In this document: one piece after another, positions 47,063-59,134 of the stretch
How the letters are laid out: every line of letters begins with the position of its first letter
Position numbering within the stretch: position 1 is the first letter of the stretch
Assembly (NCBI GenBank): GCA_963693085.1
Contig: OY856409.1
Span: forward strand, 520,005,303-520,069,302
Length of the DNA: 64,000 nucleotides
Source of the DNA: Alisma plantago-aquatica
Taxonomy: Eukaryota; Streptophyta; Magnoliopsida; Alismatales; Alismataceae
Direction: 5' to 3'
Notes under the pieces: model-generated
The model's input: only the letters and a program-made list of their open reading frames with translations
Database searches by the model: none
Told to the model about the DNA's origin: nothing
Translations under genes and position numbers: made by a program

Positions 47063-49306
47063 TTTATATCTCAATAAACCCTGGGGGAGGTAGAGTCCTA
47101 AGTCAAACCTAAGGTGAAATAGGGATGATTAAAAGTACATAAGACTTATGAGGTCAGGAGGTGATCATGCCCCTAAGTGCATAAGATTGTAAGATCAGGA
47201 GATAGCCATCCATATATACCCAAGGCCCATGGGGTCATGAGATTGGCCACCATCATGAGTTCATGAGGCCCAAGGGGTCAATGTGAGAGGCACTCCATAA
47301 GTGCATGAGATCCTAGTCAAGAAGAGATCACTCCTAAAGTAACTATACCCCTAGAGATCTTAGATGACTAAGGCTAAGGATACATGAGATATAAATGTGA
47401 AGAATACAAGAAGTCATGTAATGATATTTGAATAGAAACTTAATGGGAGTTGTGCATAATCTCTAGAATTATGAGAAAATCACTTTCCATGAGAGGGCAT
47501 GAAGTTTAAAAAAAGAAAAAAGAGTTGTGGAATTAAAAAGTATTCATGATTTGTAATCAATGTTGAGGGTGATGCAACCTGAGATTTGAAATTAAAAGAT
47601 AATATGTGAGTACAACATCTCTGCTCTTGGAATGGAATGAAATTTGTATTTGAACTGCAACAAAATGCTTATTTCATCTTGTTATGAGTGAGAGAGATTG
47701 GGTAGACACATGTTATGATTAAAAAAATTGAAATATGAGAGAGAGTACCCTAAGCTGAAATTTAATGGAATCATCTAGGGTTTTGAAGTGTTACCTCACC
47801 CTCACACATAAATAAATGAATGATAGTTTGGACAGTTAGTTGAAAAGGTAATCACCAAGTGAAACATGAAATTTTAGTGAAAATCACTAACTGATAATGT
47901 TATATAATAAATGAGGTTGTGGATATACCTTGGAATTTTATTTGGGTACCAACCTTGGTAATGTGAGAAATTTTCATATCAATAAAAGTGGTTGCGATAA
48001 TCTAAATAAAGATACCCAAGAAGGGTTGCTAACCCTCATGTTTGAAGCTAAGTGGAGTTACCATTCTCCTTAACCTTAGTAGATTTAAATTTGAGGACAA
48101 AATTCCTTTAAGGAGGGGTGAATGTAAGATCCTCAAATTTGGTGAATTTGAATTCTATAAATATAAGGTCTGATTTGGTAAGCAATTGTCTACTTTCATA
48201 ATTGATAAAATAAAAAATGTTATCTCGAGTCCACTTTGTAACATGGGTTCAATCCATGGCCCAAGGCAGACACATGAAACTATTTTCTTTGCAAATAGGT
48301 CCTCATGGTACACGTTTAAGAAATAAATAGTAACTTATGCATAAATGAATGATAATGGATTCATGACTTATTAGATAATTGAAATATGGGATAATATGCA
48401 ACTTTACAAAAGAATCTAAGATAATTTGTAATTTAGATAATTAATGTAGTAATTATCTAATCTTGTCTTTGAGCATGAGTTTTGAGGCATCAAATAAAGA
48501 CAATTCGATTTGATTTTTAGAAAAATTATATATAATGAGGAAACTAGGATAAATCTACCATTTGAGATAAAAAGGTTTTCCATTTTACGTGGGTGATTAT
48601 TTTAAAGAAATACATAAAGGAGATATTTTTTTTCTATGAGAGTTATCCTAATAAGTCCAAAAAATTAGATATAAGTTGGTAAAGGTATTAATGAGTTTTC
48701 CTCCAAGTTATATATACAAAGGATATTCCTAAAAACCTATAGATAACGGAGAAGGAATAGTGACTTTCTTGTAATAAATAAATTTTATTTCCTTGTTTGA
48801 AGAGAGAGAAAAGAGTATCTAGAAGCATCTCTTTGACACCAAACTTGTCTCAATACGAGATTATGGTATAATGAGGAACATAACCAAATTTAGGGCCAAT
48901 CAGAGTTAAGGAAAAAGAGTTATGAATTATTTAAAATTTTCATAAAGTGTGGCATTACTATTTGGACGATAATGTTGTCACACTTAAATGTAATTGGAAC
49001 TTTAGGTTTTCCCCTTTATTACGTATGAGCATTTGTAGTCGTCTGATCCTGGATTTATGACCAAGAGGTCATCAGCTAACTCCTGATTGGATCAGGAAAG
49101 CTAGCTAAAGTAGCTAGAAACTTCCCCAAATTCTTTCTATCCCAGGGCATATCTTTCCCTAAAAGTTCTCCCATTGAATTCGAGAGATGGAATCAGACCT
49201 AACCATCCCAAAAGTCCATGCTTTCGTGTGAGTTTGGGAGTTACCCCAAATAGTGATGGAGTCAAGACTCCATTGCAACCCAGTGGGCACTTCCCCCTTT
49301 GGTGCC

Positions 49307-49314
49307 TATATAAG
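49307..49314 (+). promoter_or_regulatory. TATA box of gypsy LTR (copy 2)
   Basis: TATATAAG in the context GTGCCTATATAAGGCTTG. It is conserved at 45089-45096 (copy 1) and 61432-61439 (copy 3), about 1.18 kb into each LTR. Confidence 0.6.
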
Positions 49315-50678
49315 GCTTGAAAACCATTCATCCACCAGACCAGAGAATTCTATAGTGATCCTCCAACTGCTTGAAGTACCGCTAGCTTCTTCCTTTGGTC
49401 CACGAAGGGCAATGGACCTATTGGTGGCAATGGCGTGGGTAGGATTCCATGGTAGGATTCACATAGATGCCAAGCTATGACATCATAGGGATGTAGGAGG
49501 GTGGGTGACTTGATAGGATGTACAACTTCAAGACACAAGAGCACACGGGGGGGGGTGCAGGGCCGCATGGTTCCATGGGTATAGTGACGCCATGTTTCCA
49601 GGAAGGAAGCACAATAGCATGCACCAAGCATCTATGAGAAAATGAGTTTAAGGAGACGAGTCAACCAAATGCGGGTGATCCACTAAATGGAACTTAGCAC
49701 AGATCCACAATTATAAAGGGGAAAGACAAATAAAAAATAAATGGATTTCAATATGACATGGAAACGTCCCATTGACCCATACATGTTTATCTTGAAATTA
49801 AAATAAGTAATTAATGGAAAGTTCAATCAAGATGCACCTATATATGAAGTTGATCAAGAAAACACATCAGATGCATATAAAATATATTTGAGATCTTATT
49901 CTTCTCATAAAATCCAAAAGTTATGTTAATACATGTAACCAGGATGATTCATGCATAAAACTCTATTTGGTGAATAGATTGTTAAGTATAATAAATACAT
50001 ATACTTGTGTTAATTAACAAATATTTCTGAATATAATGAGAATTCAAGATGATGATATTGACTAATTAGGTTTTCTATGTCAATAATCACATACTTGTAG
50101 ATTAGGGTTATTAAACTAATGTATATCTTATTGTGATCTTAATGCACATGATTTGATCTAAGTTCTCATAATAACCAAATATGTTCAATCTAATGAGAAT
50201 CCAAGTCCTTGATATATTTTGGATAATAATGGTCATGATTTAAGGTTCTGATTCATAAATATGATAATTAGGGTTTATAAACCTAAAGGAGTATGGTGGA
50301 ATTGAACTAGGGTTTGTACTCTTATTCCTTATCCAAACTTGAGATAACTATAAACCCTAGATTTGAATTTGAGTAGGGATTAATATGTATAATATGATGG
50401 TGAGGCCTTAGGATATACAAACATGTAATTTAATAATGATTTCTAGGACCCATATTTGCTTGCTTGATTAGATGATATGCTTGATGTATTTGAAGAATGA
50501 TTGCATGGTCTACAGGGTTCTACATTAAGATACATGGTATGATTATAAATACTCACTCTTATCAACTTCTTGATGTTTTCTAAAGTTTCATGAATGGGTT
50601 GCAATTAAACTGCTTGGTTGTTTATTTACGTCCTACAATCTATAAGGCCCTATGAGTATCACCTTATATGGACATAAC

Positions 50679-52284
50679 TATTGGATCCTATATGGGTGAT
50701 TAGATGCTCTAGAGGGGGGGTGAATAAATATAAATGCACTTAAACAAAATTCATTAGACTTTCAAGATATATCACAAGATAAGGTTGCTAAATAGGTAAT
50801 TTGAGTGCAACCAAAGCATGCATAGCAAGGAGGAGAGAGATTGAGCAAACACAAGTACACAAGCTATTTAGAGTTGTTCCACACTTCAAACTAGAAGTAT
50901 GTCAGTCCACTTACCTAGAGAGGTCAACCTCTAGGATTTTCTAACCATTGCATTCTTATATTCATTCATAAGACTTACAATACATGACCAAACAAAGGAC
51001 TTACCTATCCAATACAAAGAGTATTCAACCTTACCAAGGACTTACCCACTTTGCAAGGAGTCTTCCTCCTTCTTCCAAGGACTTACCTACTCTTCCATAA
51101 GTCTTCAGCCTTGCAGGAATTACCCACTCATCTTGGATCTTCCGCCTTTGACTTCACCTTCACTCGGAGAAGCTTCCACCAATGACTTACCCACTTGAGC
51201 AAGGAGTCTACTGCCTTCACCAAAGGCTTATCCACTCTAGCTCCAAGTCTTCAGCCTTGATTTTCACCAAGGGATGCCTTCCCTTGTTCTTCTTCACCTC
51301 TCTTAGCCAAGAGAGAGAACCTTCATCTTCATGATTGAAAAGAGAGATGGGGAGGTGGTGGAAGTGAGAGCCTCACAAGATATACATGTAGGACTAGCTC
51401 TCTTATAGATTTCCTACTCACTCTAATGGATGTAGCAAGTGATTAAGCTTAGAGAGAGAAGAGGCTGTAGGAAGCACTCAACTATAGATTAGGAACCTCA
51501 CATAGAGTTTTGCAATGAATGCTCAATCTTGGAATGAAGCCCAAGGGGTCCTATTTATAGCTGGGGATGCCTCTTAGCCTTTGGGAACACTTGAGAACGA
51601 AAACTAGCCATTTTGTGGCTTGTAACAGATATATTTTCACTTGTTGCAACTCCACAACGGCTAGAAGCACTTTTTTGCACTTTTCCGTACAGTGCAGTCG
51701 GTCGAGTTTCTATAAGGGTAACTCAACCGATAGAGTAAAAGACAAAGCCGATATTCAGACCATCGGTCGAGTTTGTCCTGGGGAAACTCGACCGACCAAT
51801 GAAAATTGATTTGGTCAGCTACTCCATCGGTCGAGTTCTGTGTAGTGTAAACTCGACCGATCAAAAGTCATTTTCAAGATCCAATCAGGATCGGCCGAGT
51901 TTGCAACTCACAGAACTCGGCCGATGAACATCCTGATGTGAATTTTGGAAAATGGCTTTTGAGTGCTTAAACATTTGATCTAAGTGCTCCTGATTTTTTC
52001 CAAGCTTAATTACAAGTCATGCAATCATTACAAGTGATTTACAACATGATTCTAATGGATTTACATCATATTACAAAAATGTGCACTTGTATTGACTTTG
52101 ACTTGTCTTTTCTCCAATTTGATATGCACAAGTTAGGGCATTTGGAGTGTGTCTATACCTAATCTGAAATTACTCAAGTAGAGAAATTAGACACCAATAT
52201 GTGGAATGGTTAGTCATCATCAAAACACGGGTTTAGTCAATTTAGACGTGAGTCAACATTGACCTAATTGACCTTGAGTCAACA
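50679..52284 (-). mobile_element. solo Sirevirus LTR, 1606 bp, in gypsy LTR
   Basis: Plus-strand ends TATTGGATCC (TG mutated) and GAGTCAACA, flanked by perfect ATAAC repeats (50674-50678 and 52285-52289). No internal region, so it formed by recombination between two LTRs. It carries the CCAAGGACTTACCCACT array (51000-51270), a minus-strand TATA-like box (51560-51551) and four hairpins (51694-51930). The empty site is preserved in copy 1 at 46436. Confidence 0.93.
51694..51930 (-). promoter_or_regulatory. four tandem hairpins with pairing-preserving variants in U3 of solo LTR
   Basis: Modules at about 51698, 51763, 51826 and 51890. The first three have GGTCGAG paired with CTCGACC (module 1 with one mismatch). 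The fourth has GGCCGAG paired with CTCGGCC, so both arms changed together. Stems are 11-13 bp and loops about 8-12 bases. They sit about 135-380 bases upstream of the minus-strand TATA-like box. Confidence 0.7.
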
Positions 52285-52973
52285 ATAACTTGCTCAAGAT
52301 CAAGATACTATTTATAGGGGGTTGGCTATATGGAAAGAAGTAATTATAGATACTACCCCCAGGGAGTGGGTATGCCATTGAATTTACCCCCAACGAGTGG
52401 GTATGTTTTAGAGATTACCCCTAGTGAGTGGGTTTCCATTAAATTTACCCCCAATGAATGGATATGCCATTGAATTTATCCCCAACGAGTGGGTATGCCA
52501 TTGAGATTACCCACAACGAGTTGGTATACCACAAAGATTGAGAAAATATGGGATGAGAAGTTATAACAAAAAATGCATGTTCTATTATTTAATAACAATG
52601 ACTGATATGGTTGTTATGTTGTTAGATCTACATGAATATGTTTTGGTTGCACCACATACACAACATAGAAATATGCTGACCGCATTTTGATTATCAACAT
52701 TTTAGGTAACTTCCAAATATGAAGATATCAAAAGACATGGTGAACCAGATGAAATCAATTGAAGATACTAAAGCTAAGTCAAAAGGATTAGTTAGATGTA
52801 ATACTTATTCTCATATATAATAGTTTCATGTTGAAAATTCATGTAACTCCTTGGAAGAGTCTCATTATACAATTTGTAAACAATATATGTTTTCTATGGG
52901 GGAATTTAGATAATGGATCTCAAATTTAAGGTCCTTCCTTAATAAAGGGACACTGAAAGGTGGGGTCGTTACA

Positions 52974-54135
52974 ACCAAAACATAGTTTAATGTGCAACAT
53001 GACTCTATTATATAGATCCTTGTAGAAAATAAATGGATCTTCTATATAAATCCTTATAGAAAATAAATGGATCTTTGTGCAAAATGAAACAAAAAATTTA
53101 TCCACCCCTTAGGACCTTAGGTATAGATCAGATCAAGAAGTAGACCAGCTAAATATCTGATTAACAATAGGAATAGCATATGTTGGGGGGGGAATATATT
53201 GAGGGAAGAAAGCTATGTGTATGTAAGGATCTTTGATAACTATAAGAAGTGACATGGAAATGTCAGTAGTGGTGGGTTGCAGTTAACTAGGTAATGGGGG
53301 TAGCATGGAACAAGGCAAGCGTAGAGGAGACTAGTGTGTAGCAACATAAACCAGGGTAGGCGTGATGCTTGCATGTAGTGCAAAAGAGGCATGTAGTGGT
53401 GGCATTAGGGTTGGATGCTCTTGGTGGCAGACGGGCTTGATGACGATTGAGCATGATATAGACTTAGGGAGCGTGCGATAGGGGTTTCAATGGGTGGAAG
53501 GTTGGCATCGGCCAAGAGGGAAGATTGTAGGTAGTAGGTTTACTATAGTGGGATTAGACATGGAGAGGTGGCACATGTGAAAGGGGATAGGTAAGAAGAC
53601 TATAAGCTAAGGAGGTGGGATTAGTTGGACGGTGGGTAGAATAAGTAATAGTCAACATTGACAATAGGGTGGAAGTAGGAGGTGGGGTTGGTGAGTAGTA
53701 GACCATTTTTTCTCTAGACAAGTATCAATAGGAGCAGCAACAAATATCCACATCAGCAAAAGGGATAAGTCAACAATAATAAGGGGAGATATTTTATCAA
53801 TAGAGCAGAAGAGAGAAGTAGACGACCATGGAGATTGGGAAGATGTTTGGTAGGAAGCCAATCTCGTAAGAGACAATGCCCCCCTACAACCGGAGGAAAC
53901 TCTTACTTTTTTCTCTTATCTCTAGGGTTTAGGATCTCTTCTCTGATTCCAAGTTGGTAACATAGAAGCAAGAAAATTAGTTGGTTTCTTATTGATACAA
54001 GGGCAAGCCCACTCCTATAAATAGGAAACGAGGAAAGATAAGGAAGTTTGGGAAACCCTAATGGTCCAAGACACAATTTATCTAATTTTACAAGTATACT
54101 CAACTTAATGAACTAAGTACATACACTCTCTAACA
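52974..54135 (-). mobile_element. short-LTR copia fragment, minus strand (5' LTR plus start of interior)
   Basis: On the minus strand an LTR of about 181 bp runs from TGTTAGAGAG (54135) to TTACCA (53955). It contains a TATTTATAG phrase and is followed by TTGGAATCAGAG (53952-53941), a primer-binding site of the initiator-Met type. The interior has only a short frame (53876-53652) that I cannot identify as gag with confidence; the 3' part is lost where the gypsy LTR ends at 52973. It lies inside RT of the outer copia element. Confidence 0.6.
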
Positions 54136-54136
54136 C

Positions 54137-54800
54137 TAAACTACCTGATGTTACTAAATGTAGAGTTGTTGCTGGAAAACTTATGCATTATACAATGTCT
54201 AATTCAGATGTATAGTATGTTGTTGTATTTGGATTTGTATGTCCATCAACCTTTTAAGTTTCACTAGATAGGTGTATGCCAGTTCCTCATGCATCCAAAT
54301 TTCTCTCTAAGAAAAGGTATGCACTTTGAAAATCATGGGAACATCACTTTTTAGGGATACTATGATGCTGATTATGTGTGTGATCATGAGGATAGATGTT
54401 CAAGTACATGGTTATTTATCACATCTATGAGGTATAAACATGCCACTCAAAGAAGCAAGATAAGAAATATTGCATCACACTTAAATGATGAATCAAAATA
54501 TGAAGATATGGTTCATATCACATATTTATTCTTAGACTTTGACATTTCTACTTCTGTTCTTGTTCACATGTACTATGATAAATAAGCAAGTATCTTCGTT
54601 CTAATAACATATATTCTACAAACAAATTAAGCATATTGATATTGAATATCAATATAATTCTTGTTGGTAAAATATCTACTCCTCACATTCCTACAAACAG
54701 TCAAATGGATGAAATACTCACAATAGCTGTCCCCTAGAAGTTTCTTCAAGTTATATGTTTTAGGTTGAGCTTACATGATATATATACTCCAACTTGAAGA
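54137..54800 (+). pseudogene. outer copia end of RT and RNase H, degenerate
   Basis: Plus-strand phrases: LPDVTKCRVVAGKLMHYT (about 54144-54197), the family's RLVGKLxYLT...RPD segment; FENHGNITF*GYYDADY (54327-54377), the RNase H GYxDADW motif with one acidic pair kept; and CSSTWLFIT (about 54397-54423) in frame 54376-54585. The tail resembles SKLGMxDIYxPTLEE just before the LTR. Confidence 0.65.
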
Positions 54801-54803
54801 GAG

Positions 54804-54960
54804 TGAATTATGATATCAAGAGATAGCATTTCTTTATTATGTGTTAGTCTGTATTTAGTCTCATACTGGATAAAAAGTAGTAGCTAAAATTAACCCTTAA
54901 ATAAGTACATGTCTATGTAGTTATGTTAATAGTCAAGTAATCATTGTCACTTATTCTATA
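54804..54960 (+). repeat. 3' LTR of outer copia element
   Basis: Begins TGAATTATG after the purine-rich ACTTGAAGAGAG and ends TTATTCTATA. It shares scattered phrases with 30742-30894. Confidence 0.5.
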
Positions 54961-55009
54961 ACAATAACATAAATTCATCTTTAGTAACTCTAAATACTCA
55001 TAATTATTT

Positions 55010-56770
55010 ATTTTATTGGAATTTTTTTCCGGGCCAATGATGATTTTAGTTTTATGAGTATATGGCTCTCAAAGATATTGTAGATATTGAATTTGGATAA
55101 TAGATTAAAAATGAGAATGAAAAAAATGGCTGGAAAATGAACAACAAGTCATGTTATATGGTGCGACTCTTCAACCAACGACAAATAGAATTGGTTGGTT
55201 TCATAAAGAGGTATTTATACTCTAGAAAAGAAAAAAATAATAAGAAAGAGGTATTCATACTGTAGAAAAAATATGCAATAAGAAATCACAACCTCGTTTG
55301 TGTGGCATAAGTCAAGATCAAAAGTTGGAGGTTTGAAAGAAAACAATAAAAACGATGTGGAATTTCAAAGTGTTACCTAAAGTAGGCATTTTCTATGGAT
55401 AATATGACACAATAAACTACTTACACTGTGAAATCTAAAAGGATTTGGTCAATGAAACTTCCATATAGCTTAAGAACTTCGTAAAATCAATAGATCTTCT
55501 TTACAACACTCACATAATATGGAGAAGTGGCCTGAAGTCATAAGACTTGCAAGCACCAATAGCTATATGGTTGGCGAGGCATGGGAGACAATGTAACTAA
55601 TCAGAAAAGAAAGATTAGGATCTCAATACGATACGATTCTTTGATACCTTTTAGTGGCATTTGTAAAAGGAAGAAACTCGATGCTTGGAAAAGGGAAATA
55701 TACATTCAAAAGATCTCTATTGAAAATTGCAAGTATATGCTGAACACGGATGGGAGGGCATACCTAAAATCTAAAGCCCAAGGGCAGAAGAGACGACAAC
55801 AAAGGCCGCCTATACATGAATATTGAGAACTAATATATATAAGTAACTTTGTATTTAGAAGTGGGAAAATCTCATCTAGAACTGCTTCTCAGATGAAGAA
55901 CCACACAAGTCAGCAAAAACAATGATCTATATGCTAGACAACACAAATTTAACTATTAGTGATGTTGAATATTGTCAATCGTTGAATCTCTTAATTTATG
56001 GATAATTGTTTCCAAGTCAATGGTGATTTTAGTTTGATGATTGTTTGTTTATCTAAGGATATGATGAAGATTTGAATCTGTGTAATGCATGCCAAATGAT
56101 AAGTTAGTGTAGAGGCTAGAAATCCAAAAAGAACTAGAATTAGATGGTACAAAATTTCAACCAACATGCAAATAAAGAATGACTTTTTGGAAAGATGTAT
56201 TTTTACTCAAGAGAAATAGCAATAATAGTAACATGATCACAATGTCCGTGACACGTTAGTCAGGCTAACAATTAAGAGGTTTGGAAGCAAAATCTTGCAA
56301 AAATATGTGCAAACAAAGAGTTCCCTATGAAGTACATTTTTTTGATGGTAAAATACAAGAAACTATTTATATTGGAAAATTTAAATGGATTTGGTCAAGG
56401 GTTCTGTCGTAAATGTTAAAAACCTTTATTGAATTGATGTTTATTCTTTTCATGGATCATGTCATATGATATGGAGGAGTATATGGGATTTGGAAGTTTT
56501 AATAGAACCACCACACATACGATTGATGAGGCATGGAAGAAAACATAACTAAACAGAGTGGAAAAAATAGACTCTTATGTAGATTATGTTCTCTATAAGA
56601 TTTTGGTGACATTTAGAAAAGGAATAAACTCCATGTTTGAAAAGAGGAACTATACACTCAAATAAATGAACTTGGAGATTGCAAGTGTAGGCATAAATGG
56701 GGATGGTCAATATACTAGAAGTATGGAAGCCCAATTAAGAAAGAAATTACCCGAGGGACATAAATCAATG
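55010..56770. repeat. diverged direct duplication, unit about 985 bp
   Basis: 55026-55800 aligns with 56010-56760. Shared phrases include CAATGATGATTTTAGTTT / CAATGGTGATTTTAGTTT, GGATTTGGTCAA, GAGGCATGGGAGA / GAGGCATGGAAGA and ATTGCAAGT. Unit 1 has an 81-codon frame (55581-55826) rich in Lys and Arg that is broken in unit 2. I do not recognise the product. It may be the remains of a tandemly duplicated gene or transposon segment. Confidence 0.55.
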
Positions 56771-58490
56771 GAGTCCAAAACTAGGTGTAAAAAAATCAAG
56801 TGCCAACAAAATACTTTAGTGGTAAAATAATACACAATATTAACAAAAAAATTACCATATTGACTAAACCTAACGAGTTGCCTAGTTACTATCATCATGC
56901 AATATTCACTGCACCATGCCTTATTCTAGAATGTAAAAACTTATGTAATATTTGGTGGGCTAGGAATATAACTAAAAGCATTCTAAATATATATTGTAAA
57001 GGTGACACTAAACTTAAAGTTGCCTTCCCCTTATATCTTTTACTCACATTCCTATTAATGATGTTTTTTTTCCAGTATGTTCCTTTCTAAATAGTTTTTT
57101 CTTCAATAAAGTCCAATCGACTGAATTTTAGCTAAAAATACATAAATAATATTATTTTTATGCAACATGCTACTATTTTTTCACAAGGATCTAGATATTT
57201 GATTTTCATGCTTTGATGTGAATTGATAGATTCTACTACTATGTTATGAGAAAATATAGTGCTTTCTATATTTTTTTCCTTTCTTTGACTATCAAAGACC
57301 CCTTGTTAGTGACAACAATTCCAACTTCCTATTTTTGATCCTTTACACAATAATTTAATTTATGGATTTGTTTTCATAGTTAACTAGCCATTGGAGTTAT
57401 AGAAATTCAAATCTTAGTATTGCTGTTTATATGTTAATATATAATTCTTTTTGAATATATAGAGAGAGCTCTAGATCATATTTGAAATGCATTTTTCATA
57501 CATGCCACTTAGACAAAAATAATAAAGATGAGAAACGAGATTTACAAGATGCTTTACTCATGATAAAAGAGTGATTCTATCAATCAACTTAACGACCATA
57601 ATACAAGTAGTTAAGAATCTCCAAATGATGGCGAGAATCATAGTCCTTATAAGTGTTTTGTGACAATGGTGATGCCGCGAGATAAGTGGCCATCTCTTGA
57701 ACTATGGGTGAGACTCAATTCGTTCTACTAGTGACGATTTGGTACATAAAAGCATATTGATATGAATAAAAATGATAGCATCGATCATAGGCGAAATCCA
57801 TGACAAATAAGTGGACTTTTACCGATAAGCATGCAATGCTTGTAAAATACGAATACAAACAAAACATAGAAGAATAAGGATAAGGATGTTAAAAAGATCA
57901 TATACACTGACAATATTTCAAATGAAGAAACACATAACAATGTGAAAGAGAGAATTCTCAAATCAGCATTTTCATGTTCCGCATCTTATACAACGTACAC
58001 ATTCGTTATATTGGTATCTTCAATTTTTTTTTTGAAGTTAAATAGACAAATTTCATTATGGAGGAGTCACACATCATCTACATGTGCAAATTTCAATTTA
58101 ATTATACGTTTGGCACGTTTCTCTAGATTTGTGTACTACTGAAAACTAGTAGTGGGCGTAGTTTAACTTATCACTAACACCACAAACAGAACATACATAT
58201 TTTTTTTGCAAAATTTTAGAATAGAACCAAACTGTTAGCTAGCCCAAAACCAAACTAAAATAAATTTTTACTTTGTAGTTTGGTTGGTTTGATGTCTACA
58301 GATACAAAGCACACACTTATATAGCAATTCTTTAAAAATATGACCTTTTATTATCATCTTAATCAATTTAACATAATAAATAGATTTTAAGTAAACATTA
58401 TTTAGTAGTAGAAGGTATAGAATATGATGTATACATGTTTTAATGTATGTATGTATGATTTTTAATATTGAACAATGTTTATTTGAAGTT
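56771..58490. other. unassigned AT-rich DNA
   Basis: No family recognised on either strand; short frames only (for example 56800-57090 and 57942-58142). Confidence 0.4.
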
Positions 58491-58552
58491 TGTTTGCCAA
58501 GTTAGATGGATTTTTTGGAATCATGTAAATATATTCCAATCCCCTCCTACAA

Positions 58553-58850
58553 CTACAGGAGGATAAGAATTACATATAGCCCCACACTATACATTAAAAC
58601 AAAAAATAACTCACTCAACTGTCTATTGTGTAGCTTTTGCCTAACATATTTACAAATTTTTACAATAATGCTCCTCGCATTTGTGATTGTGCCACCATGT
58701 TTTATAGCATTTCTTTCTCCCCAAATATAAAAATAAAGAGCAGCAAAAAGGAGTCTCATTTTGTTGTTCTTCATGCAGCTTGTCAACATACTTCTCGAAT
58801 CTCCTTCCAGCTTTAGTTTCATTTGCAATTTTGTACATATGTGATAACCT
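58553..58850 (-). pseudogene. LINE (non-LTR retrotransposon) polyprotein C-terminus, fragment
   Basis: The minus-strand frame 58828-58553 contains LLFAALYFYIWGERNAIKHG followed by SIIVKICKYVRQKL. It matches the conserved end of plant LINE polyproteins (AxxYxIWxERNxRxF...IxxxVR), downstream of the RT and zinc-binding region. The upstream phrase appears in a second frame (58838-58650: KAGRRFEKYVDKLHEE), indicating a frameshift. No RT core is present nearby. Confidence 0.65.
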
Positions 58851-59024
58851 CCTATTTTAGTCGATTATCTTAGTCCTTTTCTTTAGTTTTCCATACTCTT
58901 TATAAGTTTAAACTATACATAATCCTAAGTTTACCCTTTTTTGTAAATATACCATCGGACTAACTTTCCTTTCTATATATGCAGAAAAAGCACAAAAAAA
59001 TCATAAAAGAATAACTCAACCTCA

Positions 59025-59134
59025 AGACTGCATGGATTCAAACGGTCCCAAGACCGCATGAAGCCAATCGGTCTCGAGACCGAATGGAGTCAAATGGTTC
59101 CAAGACCGCATGAAGCTAACTGGTCCCGAGACTA
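59025..59134. repeat. minisatellite of CGGTCTCGAGACCG-type palindromes
   Basis: Four imperfect units of about 27-30 bases, each with a palindrome of the GGTCNNGAGACC class: CGGTCCCAAGACCG, CGGTCTCGAGACCG, GGTTCCAAGACC and GGTCCCGAGACT, separated by CATGAAGCCAA-like spacers. It ends exactly where the duplicated segment starts. Confidence 0.75.

Larger units (their letters stand above)
47063..52973 (+). mobile_element. gypsy copy 2: last 1 kb of interior plus full LTR with nested solo LTR
   Basis: The interior starts abruptly at about 47063, corresponding to about 42845 of copy 1. It includes the same flanking repeats and ends FEDKIPL-like before the purine tract. The LTR runs from TGTAAGATCC at 48123 to GTCGTTACA at 52973. 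Subtracting the solo LTR and its target duplicate gives about 3.24 kb. The TATA box is at 49307-49314. A minus-strand frame (49350-49631) recurs in copy 3 only because the sequence is duplicated. Confidence 0.8.
30742..54960 (+). mobile_element. inferred outer copia element with short LTRs, split by later insertions
   Basis: Pieces in consistent order and orientation: a 153 bp LTR (30742-30894), gag zinc-knuckle-like sequence (31130-31462), protease to integrase (36894-38310), the end of RT and RNase H (54137-54800) and a second short LTR (54804-54960). The two LTRs share phrases such as TTATGTGTTGGTCT / TTATGTGTTAGTCT, GTCAAGTAATCATT-type and CACTTATTCTA. Most RT is missing. Inserted sequences occupy 31463-36893 and about 38320-54136. 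A target duplication could not be matched, so the unity of this element is inference. Confidence 0.5.

Noticed and set aside
49350..49631. Minus-strand reading frame repeated at 61475-61789, suggesting a conserved gene
   Set aside because: It lies antisense inside the gypsy LTR over the promoter region. Its conservation is explained by the recent segmental duplication, and copy 1 does not keep the same frame.
55581..55826. A functional small basic-protein gene
   Set aside because: The duplicated unit at about 56570-56760 has lost the frame, no promoter or splice context is evident, and I recognise no family.
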